Below, one piece after another: positions 22,728-34,029 of a stretch of DNA of 64,000 nucleotides. How positions within the stretch are numbered: the first letter of the stretch is position 1; each line of letters begins with the position of its first letter. This DNA comes from Letharia columbiana (taxonomy: Eukaryota > Ascomycota > Lecanoromycetes > Lecanorales > Parmeliaceae), in contig NW_023501087.1 of the NCBI RefSeq assembly GCF_014066305.1, forward strand, positions 1 through 64,000, read 5' to 3'. Made by a program: the position numbers and the translations under genes. Below the pieces are notes generated by a model. It searched no databases. It saw only the letters and a list, made by a program, of their open reading frames with translations, and was not told where the DNA came from.

Positions 22728-22962
22728 GATGGCTTACAATGATGGAGCGTTTATTTGATGCTGTTAACTTTTCGATTTGTCCAAATCAAGATCAGGGCGC
22801 GGACGGGGAAATGTTTTGCCTAGCGCATAAAAGGAAAAGTCCGCACTTCGAACTCATTATGATCAATATTACACAACAGCAGCTTTGAATGGCACTAGGG
22901 ATTAGGCTGGGTACCGCCAACGGCAAGAAGCAACAGCAGTAAGCTGCCCCTAGACGATCAAG
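22728..22962. promoter_or_regulatory. short divergent promoter, mS26 / NOG2
   Basis: 235 bp lie between the two ATGs, with no other gene. The spacing implies a shared regulatory region for a mitoribosomal protein gene and a 60S assembly GTPase gene. Confidence 0.6.
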
Positions 22963-25218
22963 ATGGGTACCGGCAAAAAAGAGAAGATGAGGAAGGAGAA
23001 GCAGGGCAAAGTGGGAGACGGAATGGCAAATGTAAAGGTCAAAGGAGAGAATTTCTACCGGACGGGCAAGCAGGCCAAGACGTTGAACATGTTCAAAGAT
23101 GGGAAAGCGCAGCGGAATGCCAACGGAAAGGTCACAAAAGCAGCCAGCTTTCAAAGTCGAGACAAACCGAAAGCCCGTGTCGAGCCCAATCGAAAATGGT
23201 GGGTCCCCTGTTTGGATTGAAGACTTCTTAATCTTCACCATGATCTAGATTGTAACACATGCTCCAAGATCATTTTGCTCTTTGAACTTATTTCGTCGAC
23301 TCAAACCTCATCTCAAAGAAGCGGCGCTGACTCCGAAAACATAGGTTTAACGCCACACGGGTCATTTCTCAGGACGCCCTCAACAATTTTCGGGATGCAA
23401 TGCAAGAAAGGGCTTCGGATCCATATCAGATTCTCCTCAAATCCAATAAGCTACCAATGAGTTTGATAAGAGATGGCAAGGGCAAGAACGGGCTGAAGCA
23501 GCACCAAGCCAAGATCGAGGTGGAGTCAGCGCCTTTCGGTGATACTTTTGGGCCAAAGGCACAGCGGAAAAGGGTCAAGCTAGGAGTCGGGTCCTTGGAA
23601 GATCTTGCGGGAGAGTCGACAAAAATGCATGTGACGTACCTGGAACGCCTGGAGCAAGCCAAGCTGCTGAGTGGGACATCTGGCTCGGAAGAGCAGGCTG
23701 GTGAGGCCGCACCAGAAGACGCAGTCCTTTCCACAGCGAAGGAGCCCATATTCTCGAAGGGTCAAAGTAAAAGAATATGGAACGAGCTATACAAGGTCAT
23801 TGACTCTTCGGACGTTGTTATCCATGTCCTAGATGCACGGGATCCTTCGGGCACGAGGTGTCGGAGTGTGGAGAAGTATATTCGCGAAGAAGCACCTCAT
23901 AAGCACTTGATTTTCGTTCTAAATAAATGCGATCTGGTCCCAACAGGTGTTGCCGTAAGTAGTTGCATTCCCTCTGTCGTTGCCAAAGAATTATCACTCT
24001 TCCCCTTGCGGCGCACCACCTTTCCAATCGTCAAGTCAAGAGGCTTTCCTGCACTTTGTGCATTATCACCATGGACTGTTACTCTGTTACGCGTTGGATA
24101 TATCAACCCCCTTTCCGCCGCGTCTGACCTTTGGGTCTTGCGTAGACTGCTCGCCGTCTTGGGGAGCTGGTCAACAGGATCGGGGAATGTTGCGTTTGAG
24201 TTGAAGACCTCCGCTGCTACACAATGGTGGACAAATGGAGGTTTTCTTAGTAATGCTTCATACATACATTCAAGAAAGGATGTTATGCAACGTATTTAGC
24301 TAACCGTCCTCTTAGGCTTCATGGGTGCGCGCACTATCCAAAGATTACCCAACTCTCGCCTTCCATGCGTCGATAACCAACAGCTTCGGCAAAGGAAGTC
24401 TAATTCAACTCCTTCGGCAATTCTCGTCCCTCCACTCCAATCGCAAACAAATTTCCGTCGGATTCATAGGTTACCCCAATACCGGTAAATCTTCGATCAT
24501 TAATACCCTTAGGAAAAAGAAAGTCTGCACGGTAGCTCCGATCCCCGGAGAGACCAAAGTTTGGCAATATATCACATTGATGAAAAGGATTTACCTCATA
24601 GACTGTCCAGGCGTTGTCCCACCAAGTAACAACGATTCTCCCGAAGACATCCTCCTCAGGGGAGTGGTACGGGTGGAGAACGTCGAGAACCCCGAACAGT
24701 ACATCGCCGCCCTCCTCAAAAAAACAAAACCGCAGCACATCCAGCGTACATATGACATTGGAGGGTTTGAGACAGCCACAGAATTCTTAGAGCTGCTGGC
24801 CAGGAAGGGCGGGAGGTTACTAAAGGGTGGAGAGGCAGACGTTGATGGAGCTGCGAAAATGGTTTTGAATGATTTTGTGAGAGGGAAGATACCCTGGTTC
24901 ACGCCTCCGCCACTGGTAGAGGGGCAGGAAGGGGGAAAAGGCGTCGAAGGTCGGAAAGGGGTGTTAGGCGAGATGGGCAAAGTCAGCATGGCGCGGGAAG
25001 ACGACGCTGCCACTGAAGGTGCGGATGTCGAGATGGAAGGGGTGGATGAGGATGGAGATGAGGACGAAGAAGAATTCGAAGGCTTCGACGAGCAAGAAGA
25101 TGAGGAGATGGACTCCTCGGAAGAAGAGTCATCATCAGCAGACGAGCAGGACATCGAGCAGAATATTGCTGGACAGATTCCCACGACAGCCGGCGGAGTA
25201 GCACTCGAAGCTGGCTGA
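22963..25218 (+). CDS. NOG2: Nucleolar/nuclear GTPase NOG2 (60S subunit assembly)
   Basis: Three exons, 22963-23198, 23345-23954 and 24316-25218, give 582 aa. The 146-nt intron splits the codon of the conserved '[16 protein letters not shown]', and the 361-nt intron falls after '[13 protein letters not shown]'. It is a circularly permuted GTPase: G4 'NKCD' (about residue 276) precedes G1 'GYPNTGKSS' (about 336) and G3 'DCPG' (about 380). The N-terminal '[17 protein letters not shown]' and the '[16 protein letters not shown]'-like segment are family signatures. The C-terminus is an acidic tail of Glu/Asp/Ser. Nog2/Nug2 binds pre-60S particles in the nucleus and its GTPase activity licenses export. 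The large second intron is unusual in this gene-dense window. Confidence 0.95.
23955..24315 (+). ncRNA. Large NOG2 intron, possible snoRNA host
   Basis: 361 nt, about six times the usual intron here. It has a good donor (GTAAGT), a GCTAAC branch site at 24298-24303 and a TAG acceptor. A 10-bp stem pairs 24203-24212 with 24237-24246 (one G-U pair, 24-nt loop). In Saccharomyces cerevisiae the NOG2 intron encodes the H/ACA snoRNA snR191. I could not identify clear H and ACA boxes at the right distance, so this is a suggestion by synteny only. Confidence 0.3.
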
Positions 25219-26509
25219 TGCGCCCAGATCTTCTAGATCAATCGAATAATTTGCGTTGATACCTCATCTCCGTCGCTTCAGCCCTTTTAGGTCTGCAACA
25301 CGATACACTAATATGCAGCTATGCTGCTTACTGCCTCCGATATGTAATATGCCTACTGACCAATGGTAATGCGTACTTCAAATACTCGCATCAGTCCGTA
25401 CATTGCCGGATACTAACGCGCAGATCCTTCCGCTGCAGGGCGCCTCGACATCCGCATCCGAGCGACGTTTTGAAGAGATCTTCTCCCGTCGCAAAGGCTA
25501 CCTGTCGCTATTGATACACGATACCCCTTTTTGGAACCCTGTGCCTGTTTCTGCCACCGTAGCTGCGGTGCTGTGAGCAAGCGAGCCCTGGCAGTCCACT
25601 TCTCCCCACAACATCTTCGTGCAACCGTCTTTCATGGCTAGAGGGTCTGCTCCGGTGCCGTTGCCGTTGTCATTGATTTAATTGGGCCACTTCTTCGTCG
25701 AGGGTGTCTCGGAATCTTCTATTTTCATCATTTCGCTGGGTTTTCAAGACAATTGACAACGTACAATATACAAAGCCCGCCGCATCGGCCGGATCTGTAT
25801 TCGCCCAACCCCAACGCCAATGAATTATGTTGGACACTCATTTTCGGCCAGACTAGTGGTGATACCAGCCCTTGCAAAAGCCTTAAAGAATTGTAAGTTC
25901 CCGCTGAGATCTGTGTATTCTGCTGCGTCTGGCGAAAAGTCTAAAGGGTTCAAAAACACAAGTCCTCAAAATCCGAGCCTACCACTAATCTGCCTTTCTG
26001 CCGTGAGAAAGAGCCATTGACTGACAGGCCACCACATATCATCACGTGCCAATGCTTAAGCTTGACTCCTACCCTCCAATGGAATCACGGTGCCAAATTT
26101 GAGGTAAGGTGAACCATTAAAATCACCCCGTCATTGATTCCATGACCCTGTTGCCCCGTCTCACCACACAACGCGCTTCTTCAGGGCTCATAGAGCTATA
26201 TTTCTCACGTCCCCTGAACTACTCGTCTGAGGCTGTCTTGAAAATTCAATTCGCAACAGAGGACGTCTGTTCACAGTCGCCGTGCCTTCCTGCGTGGATC
26301 CGCCGTCAGACACAGCGGTTCGATTGGATATGAAGATTCAATCCGGTATACCGCGAGGACTGTTTCCATGCTAAGCCCTGACTCGAGAACGTATAATGCC
26401 TTGGCAGATGTTCCAAGGTCTTAGGTAGGGGGGTGTGTGTGTTTTTCATTGTGAGTTGATTGTATCATGTCACAGCATGACTCCGACGCCAATCATGCGA
26501 GAACCGAAT
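25219..26509. other. intergenic, no gene seen
   Basis: 1.3 kb with only short frames of 60-120 codons on the plus strand, lacking family resemblance. No repeat or RNA gene recognised. Confidence 0.5.
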
Positions 26510-27079
26510 TCATGCGCGTCGCTTGCATATATCAATTTTGGAATAGCTGGCATGGGACACTGCCTTGCAACAATTTACTTCAGTTGGCTTCTGTCGTTCG
26601 AGCCATTCGATGACATATGCAGTCTCGCTCTCAATCCGACCCCAAAAGTATCGAGGGGTCAGTGGGGCGGTATCCAAGCCCGCAGCGTCCGAACATTGAA
26701 TAGCCGACTTCACAAAATCGTGAGCCACGGTCATATAGTAATGAACCAGCATGGACTCTGGATAAGTCTTCGGAAAGTACGGCGACACTAGCTCCTCGAT
26801 ATCCATTTGAAGGGCGATCATTTTTCCATATTTGTAGACGAGATAAGAATGCACACTGAAAATCAGGTCTCTGAAAACCTTGGGATTCTCGAACAATGGC
26901 TCGTGAAATCTGACTGGAGAACGGCACAAGTGGATGAGCCAGGTAAGTTGGTTCGGACATTCAAACTGTCCAGTCATAGAATGACACCTTCTTGAGGCAA
27001 TTGACACAGCCTTCTTGTCAATAAATGTCAGATAGCTGGCAACCTCAAGGAACAGCTCGAGTGGCAAACATTCAAGCAT
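26510..27079 (-). CDS. F-box-like protein, short
   Basis: 189 aa from the ATG at 27079. The N-terminus, 'MLECLPLELFLEVASYLTFIDKKAVSIASRRCHSM', has the F-box layout (LP-x-E-[LI]-x-x-x-[IV]-x-x-[YF]-L, then a hydrophobic helix). The remainder is a cysteine- and aromatic-containing region without recognisable repeats, as in many short fungal F-box proteins with unknown substrates. The open frame continues upstream to 27172 but without an ATG. F-box proteins link substrates to SCF ubiquitin ligases through Skp1. The assignment rests on the N-terminal 40 residues only. Confidence 0.6.
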   Translation of the reverse strand: MLECLPLELFLEVASYLTFIDKKAVSIASRRCHSMTGQFECPNQLTWLIHLCRSPVRFHEPLFENPKVFRDLIFSVHSYLVYKYGKMIALQMDIEELVSPYFPKTYPESMLVHYYMTVAHDFVKSAIQCSDAAGLDTAPLTPRYFWGRIESETAYVIEWLERQKPTEVNCCKAVSHASYSKIDICKRRA

Positions 27080-27520
27080 GTTATTTATGATGTGATTCGA
27101 GGAGTAGATCTGACCTTGAGCGTTCAGCAGACGAAGATAAGTCCCCTTCGAAGCAAGGGTCGATGCGTCCAAATGCTTTGGCTGGCCGGCAAAGATCTGT
27201 TATATACCTTGCTTCAAATTGTAGTAAACAGCGATGAGCAGCTCCGGTGAAGGTTTTTTTAAACATAAAAACCGCCTGAGAGGAGAATATAAGATTACAT
27301 ACCAGAGATAGTCCCAGCCTGTGAAGTAGGCCTTGACGCAGGTAGACTTGGCGCTTAGCGCTTGATGCGCCTAAACTCGAGTTCCTCCAAGTAATTGAAG
27401 AGAACGGGATTTCTTACGGAGAGAATTGATGATCACGCTGTGCAGTATAGACTTCTTCAAAAAACAAAGCACCTCGCCTCCCACCGAATCCCCCAACTAC
27501 TTCCTTCCACCTCCGCAGAT
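27080..27520. other. divergent intergenic region
   Basis: Promoter space between the F-box gene (minus) and CHP1 (plus). No other gene seen. Confidence 0.45.
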
Positions 27521-28237
27521 ATGTCGTTAGGTCCTACAGGCGCAAGCCTGAACCCCGAGCAGGCCGAAAACTTTGAAGATGTACGCTCGCACCTCTTTGA
27601 GGCTGTGATCTCATGCCGTACTGACAAGTGAATAGATGGAGAAACAATTTGCTGTGAAAGGTCCGCCTTTCAAAGCGCCCTTAGACCTCAATCGCCGATT
27701 CCCACAATGCACAACCACTGGACTGACGAAGAGGTCATACAGCGGTGCAACACATGACTACATACTGGGCGATACTTGAGAAAATGAGAGGCTCGAAGCT
27801 ACGGCTTACAAAAATGGATGATGAGATCTACGAACACTTCAAAAATGAATTTCCAGAATTTGACCCAAAAGAAACGATCGACGAGGACAAGATGAAGAGC
27901 AAGGAGGGCAAGGAGCGATGGCGGAATTTCATGATGACATATGAAAAGACTGTGGAGGACTACAACTTTGGCACAATGCTGAGATCGAATCCAAAGTTCG
28001 AGTATGGCGAGAAGGAGACAATCTTTGGTTTGCTGGCCGTGGTTCCGATTCAACGGGCAGTCGGCTAATAAAAGAATCCCAGCTATGCGAATGCAGTTCT
28101 ACGCCATCGAGATCGCGAGGTAAGTCTGTAGGGTATCCCGGTCTTGATTTTACCTGACCTGGTGCAGAAATCGTAAGGGTCTGAACGACTGGGTATACGA
28201 GCAGGCGCACCCCAACGAAGACAGCAGCAAAACATGA
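27521..28237 (+). CDS. CHP1: PBDC1 / Chp1 family protein (eEF1A nascent-chain chaperone)
   Basis: Five small exons, 27521-27580, 27636-27660, 27743-28027, 28083-28119 and 28168-28237, with all four introns GT...AG and in phase, give 158 aa. The assembled protein reads through the family core: 'AENFEDMEKQFAVKAVQHMTTYW', 'SKLRLTKMDDEIYEHFKNEFPEFD', 'RWRNFMMTYEKTVEDYNFGTMLRS' and 'MRMQFYAIEIARNRKGLNDWVYEQA'. These are the conserved blocks of PBDC1 (yeast YPL225W). In yeast this small cytosolic protein acts on nascent eEF1A at the ribosome and protects it during biogenesis. The length matches the family. The 25-nt second exon is easily missed by automated prediction. Confidence 0.9.
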
Positions 28238-29076
28238 TTTCTCAATTTGTCTACCGTTACGATGTTACGAATGAAACATCGATTATAGAGTGTATGATAA
28301 CATCGATTTTTCGGAGATTTCATGATGTCGAGCGCACATTACTCGACCTCAGAGCCTTTCAACGAGACGTGTCTCCTGTCGGTTCAACAGCCTTCATCCT
28401 TTCACAAAATCAAGTCTCCTTGATCATGAACTGTTCCAATCAAAAGGTACATATGTTCTCATCATAATACCGATCTTCTTTGCCCCTCACCTGCTTTCAC
28501 ATCGTCCGGTTTCAGGCCTCACCCTCGCTTCAAGTATGATCGGCAGTGGTGTTACCATCATTTAGACACTCTTCATGAGACCAAGTTGCTGAAATACTAC
28601 TATCCAATGAGTGGGCGTCGTGTGACACTTGGACCCTTTGGGCATCAGATTCGCCATAGCGGAGATGCTGAGGCTGACCGGAGCTGTACTGCCCATCCTC
28701 TCATCATTCGCTTGACTCATTCGCTTGTTTTCTCTTCTTTGATTATCATACTTATCATCATTTCAGTGAAAATCTCCAACATTACTTTCAAATACTGAAT
28801 CCTTGATTTATGATTGTTTTGAGGAGTGACCAACATTCCGCGCTAAAAGAACAATACTAAGGGTTGATACCAATTTCCCGGGCACAACGCATTGTCAGGT
28901 ATGCTCGCAGCTATTATCCTATCTTTGCTTTCCTATTATCATCCCTCATCATTGCAATACAACCCGGCAACTTCAGCTGTACGATCCAGAATCCAGAATC
29001 ATGTATCTTCCTACTCCGAAAAGCTATCAGCCTTCTGTAACAGCATCAGCGGGTAACAAATCTTCTTTCTATACTA
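28238..29076. other. intergenic, promoter of the ABC transporter
   Basis: Downstream region of CHP1 and upstream region of the transporter gene. Only short frames; none supported. Confidence 0.45.
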
Positions 29077-32000
29077 ATGCGGTATACGAAAGCCTCCGAA
29101 GACATTGCGATGCAGATCGATGTCGAGTGTCCCGACGATCTGGAAGCCGACGACGAAGAGAACAACTTCGCAAAGCACGCAAGCTGGCGTTCCCTCTTCA
29201 ACTTCACTTCGAAATGGGATACTCCACCGCTCCTTCTGGCACTCATCTTTTCGATCGCCGCAGGAATCATCGCACCGGCGCTGGCAGTATTCCTGGGCAA
29301 GATCTTTGACCTTTTTACGAACTTTGGGGCGGGTGAGATCAGCGGATCTGATCTGTTGAAGAAAGTATCTGCAAACGCTATCGTTCTAGTTGCACTAGGC
29401 ACTGCAAGTGGTTTGTTGCATGCGGGCTACTTCACGGTTTGGCTGGTATTTGGTGAGCTCCAGGCGAAGCATGTACGGGAAATGCTCTTCGACAGCATGC
29501 TAGAGAAGGACATGGGTTGGTACGATATGCGCACAGATGGCATCGATACTTTGGTATCACGACTTCAGACGTGAGTGCAAATGCATTATATTTTACAGAG
29601 GTGAGCTAACATCCAGTACAGACACGTCCGAGACCTCCAGCTGGCTACCTCGCAACCATTGGGCTTTGCAGTGCAGGATGGAGTCACCACACTCGCAGCT
29701 CTGGGCCTAGCTTTCTACTACTCTTGGAGTTTGACCCTCGTTACTCTATCTACTGTCCCGGTTCTTGCAGTCGCACTGGCTTGGAACTCAGCGCGGATGC
29801 AACCAAGCATTGAGGCGCAGACGAAGGAGCTTACCAAGGCTTCCAAGATTGTCAACAACGCACTTTCAGCCATCGACACAGTCAAGTGTTTCAATGGACA
29901 AGACTTTGAAAGGTGGCAGTACAGAGAAGCGGTCAAGAGAGCCGCCAGATACTATCTCTATCAAGTACAAGCCAACGCCCTCCAGATCGGTGGCCTTCGA
30001 CTCATCACTTTGGGCATGTTTGTTCAAGGCTTTTGGTTTGGAAGCCATCTAGTCCAAACCGGGCAGAAGAACCCAGGCGATATTCTAACAGCGTTTTGGG
30101 CATGTCTGATGGCGACACAAGCTTTCGAACAGATCCAACCGGAGGTCATTGTGCTTGAGAAGGGAAGAGCAGCCGGAGCTACCCTTAAGTCCATCTTGGG
30201 TCAAATGGAAGTGGGACTCGAGATCGCGAGGATGAGCGGCAGGACCGTTCCCCTTTTCTGCGCCGGAGACATTGAAGTCAGAAACGTATGTGGAAAGCCC
30301 CGTCTCTTAAACGCTTGTTAATCAAAATTAGGTTTCTTTCTCTTATCCCTCCCGACCCGACCAGCCCGCCCTGAGCAGCGCCAGCTTCTACTTCCCTGCC
30401 GGCGAGACGACTTTCATTGTTGGTAGGAGCGGCTCTGGGAAAAGCACATTGGGGAATCTTCTAATGCATTTCTACAACGTCGAATGTGGAGAGATACTGA
30501 TAGATGGACACCCAATAAATAATCTCGACATCAATTGGCTACGCAACAATGTCACTCTTGTCCAGCAGCAAAGCGTGCTGTTTAATGAATCAGTCTTCAA
30601 AAATATTGCCTTTGGTCACAGAGATCATGGCAGAGTCAGGAAGGAAGAAGTCAAAAGAGCAATCGAAACTGCGTTGCTGCAACATACAATCAGCGATCTG
30701 CCACAGGGGCTAGATACTGTGGTAGGGACTGGCGGCAGTGCCGTGAGTGGAGGGCAAAGGCAAAGAGTATCCATTGCAAGGGCACGACTGCGCGACACGC
30801 CCATCTTGATTCTCGACGAAGCGACCAGTGCTCTGGACCATATCAGCAAAAGCCTGCTTGTTGAAGGAATCCGCGAATGGCGCCAGGGCAAGACTACGAT
30901 CGTTATAACACACGACATGTCACAAGTCCAAGATGAAGACTATGCCTATGTACTTGATAGCGGAGTCGTCATTCAAGAAGGCTTCAAGAACACCCTGGAA
31001 AAGAGCGACCTCGGACCCTTCCAGCAGCGGGAAAAATCAATCATTAACTTCCCAGCCACGCAAGCGCGGTATCGGGAACTATCGCAAGGACTTCGTTCGA
31101 GCTCGTGTCCTGCGCGCGTCGCTCCTCTAACGAGGAAGAAGTCTGAGATTTCAATGGTGACCCAAATCCAACCAAAGAAAGGCCTCGTCTCAGCTATGTT
31201 GAAACCACAACCGGAGAACGTGCGACGCCCATTGCAAGCATTCGTACCAGCATCACCCCCAACGAGTACGCGGCAATTGTCTGTGGCTCGTTCGAAGTTC
31301 CAACATCATCAACGCGAGATCTCACAGCAGAGCGATATTTCGGGGCCTATCTCTCCCCTATGGGTACATGATGTGAAGGCGGTCGAGATGACCAGGAGGG
31401 AATCCGATGTCTTGGATATCAAAGCCTATGCAAAACAACAAGAAAGCGCACTCTACTCTTCAGTGGCTTCACCCAGGGACCCAACTCGCAAGCGAAAGCC
31501 GCCCAAGGCGGAAAAGCCACGCCCCATAGCTCCAATGAAGAAGATTTTGATGACTGTTTGGCCTGCGCTGACATGGGAGAAACGCATGGTCTTGGTACTG
31601 GGTTTCCTCTGTGCGGGTGTCCACGCAGCAGCAACACCGACATTCTCCTGGGTCTTTTCGAAACTCCTCGCGACATTCTATCTCGCCGACCACAGAGAGC
31701 GTTCGCACATGGCACGACAATGGTCGCTGATGGTGCTCGCGATAGCGGTCGTTGACTCTTCGGCGGCGTTCTCGATGCACTTTTTGCTCGAGTACTGCGG
31801 TCAGGCCTGGATCGACACCCTACGAATCGAAGCCTTCAAACGCGTTCTCGACCAACCCCGATCATGGTTCGAAAAGGATAGAAACAGTGTTTCCCGGCTC
31901 ACTGAATGCCTAGACCGCAGTGCCGAAGAGATGAGGAATCTGTTGGGCCGTTTTGCAGGCTATGTATTCGTCGCCGTCACCATGGTGACCATGGCTATCA

Positions 32001-33286
32001 TCTGGAGCCTCGTCCTAAGCTGGAGACTCACCCTGGTGGGCCTTGCATCCGCGCCTTTCATGTACGTCGTCACTCGCACCTTCGAAACCGTCTCCGGCCA
32101 CTGGGAAAACAGAAGCAATGACGCAGCCACAGCTGCCAACACGGTCGCCACCGAAACATTCAGCAACATCCGCACCGTACGAGCCCTCACCCTCGAAGGC
32201 CACTTCCGCAAAAAGTACGCCGAGGCCATCTCCACGGCCCTCAAAGTAGGACTCAAGCGCTCCGCCTACTCCGGCTTCTTCTTCGGACTCTCCGAGTCAG
32301 GCATCCTGTTCGTGACCGCCCTGATCTTCTACTACGGCGCCATCCTCGTCTCCACGGGCGCACACACCACCGAGACCATCCTGACGGTCTTCACCATGCT
32401 CCTCTTCAGCATGTCCCAGGCCAACAACATCATAGCCTTCGTCCCCCAGATGAACTCCAGCCGGGACACCGCGACCCGTCTCCTCCGCCTCGCGTTCCTC
32501 CCCCACAGAAGCTCGCACGAAGGCACGGGCCACATCCGCCTTTCGCACCCCGGACCCATCACCTTCACCGACACCACCTTCGCCTACCCCGCCCGGCCCG
32601 ACCACCCGGTCCTCTCCTCCCTCAACCTCACCCTCCACCCCGGCACCAGCACCGCCCTCGTCGGCGCCTCCGGCTGCGGCAAATCCACCATCGCCAGCCT
32701 CCTCCTGGCCCTCCACCCACCCGACTCCGGCACCCTAACCATCAACCACGTGCCCATCTCGCACCTGCACACCCCGACCCTCCGCACCCTCATCGCCCTC
32801 GTCCCGCAGCAGCCCGCCCTCTTCGCCGCCACCGTCGCCGCCAACATCGCCTACGGCCTCCCGGAGTCCTCCCCGCTCGCCTCCCCGCCCTCGATCCGCG
32901 CCGCCGCCACCGCCGCCCGCGTCCACGACTTCATCCTCTCCCTCCCGCAGGGCTACGGCACGCCCGTCGGCGCCGGCGGCGCGGGCCTCTCGGGCGGCCA
33001 GACGCAGCGCATCGCCCTCGCGCGCGCCCTCGTCGGCCGGCCCGGGCTGCTGGTGCTGGACGAGGCGACGAGCGGGCTGGACGGGGAGACGGCGGCCGAG
33101 GTGCGGGAGACGGTGCGGCGGTTGGCGGGGTGCGGGGTGGGCGTGCTGGTGGTGACGCATCAGCGGGCGATGATGGAGGGGTGCGGGGAGGTGGTCGTGT
33201 TGAAGGACGGGAGGGTGGCGGAGCGGGGCGGGTTTCGGGAGTTGGTGGGGGGGGGGGGAGTTGACGCGGTTGATGGGGGGAGTTAG
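29077..33286 (+). CDS. Full-size ABC transporter, ABCB / Ste6 type
   Basis: Three exons, 29077-29570, 29622-30285 and 30332-33286, with introns of 51 and 46 nt in phase, give 1370 aa. The layout is TMD1-NBD1-TMD2-NBD2. NBD1 has Walker A GRSGSGKST (about residue 417), signature VSGGQRQR (about 523) and Walker B LILDEATSALD (about 543). NBD2 has GASGCGKST (about 1163), LSGGQTQR (about 1270) and LLVLDEATSGLD (about 1291). Both sites therefore look catalytically complete. The linker of about 180 residues between NBD1 and TMD2 is long and Ser/Arg-rich. The half-to-half organisation and the sequence around 'CFNGQDFERWQYREAVKRAARYYLYQ' resemble Ste6-type a-pheromone exporters. A role in farnesyl-pheromone export is the best guess, but multidrug transport cannot be excluded. 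The 3' third is much more GC-rich than the 5' part. Confidence 0.9.
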
Positions 33287-34029
33287 GGGGAAGGGGGGGG
33301 TGAGTTTTTACGGAAAGTATGGGACTTGGATGGGTTCTGGGATGGATGCGCTTCGGTTTGGAGGGAAGGGATCATCTAAGGTGCATTTAGCAGGGGGTAA
33401 ATATTGATATCCGGGTAACTTATGGGAATGGGCCATCTGCTGGCATCTGGAAGAGCAATTCAGTCCAACCGAATCCTCTGTCTTGACAAGTAAACCCCTT
33501 GCTCTAGCCATAGTTTATATGCATCCTCAGAGCTTCGTCAACGCAAGAGTGCCTCACCGAAAATCTTGCCAATGGCATCATCACATGTTTGCCGACATTC
33601 TTCTAGGAGCAGTCTCAGTATCAGTCAATTCATCACCTTCGACACAGCCATCAATGGTGTAGTCATAATCAAATCTTCGTGCAGGAGAACATGTTGATTA
33701 TTAGAAGCGTTGATCGATTCATGTGGGCTCTAACGATATACCGCAGACTTTGCAAGATTTCATTCCTCGGCCATTCTCCATGCAGCTCCTCTGTCCATCG
33801 AATCCGTATCGTAAACGCTCTGCTCTGCTCTGCTCTGCTCTGCTCTGCTCTGCTCTGCTCTGCTCTGCTCTGCTCGAGGCCTCGAGAAGCTCGGATCTGC
33901 ACCTTCCTTTTCGAAACGCCACCGTTTGTGCTGCAATCATCATAGATCTCCGAGCAAGCAAGCCAAGCCCAACCGATCGCTCCCTCGCTGAATCGCATAT
34001 ACACTTAAAACACCAAAATTCCACCGACA
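33287..34029. other. intergenic region
   Basis: Between the ABC transporter and the minus-strand membrane-protein gene. The only notable feature is a pentanucleotide repeat (listed separately). Confidence 0.5.
33817..33875 (+). repeat. (GCTCT)~12 pentanucleotide microsatellite
   Basis: 59 bp of perfect GCTCT units. It lies in non-coding sequence about 150 bp downstream of the stop codon of the minus-strand membrane-protein gene, and would therefore be in or near its 3' end. Confidence 0.95.

Noticed and set aside
25820..26340. Short plus-strand frames as small genes
   Set aside because: No motif, no promoter layout and no splice continuity. Chance frames in 1.3 kb of intergenic DNA.
32297..33160. 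Gly/Glu-rich antisense frames in the ABC transporter 3' part
   Set aside because: They are antisense shadows of the very GC-rich second NBD.
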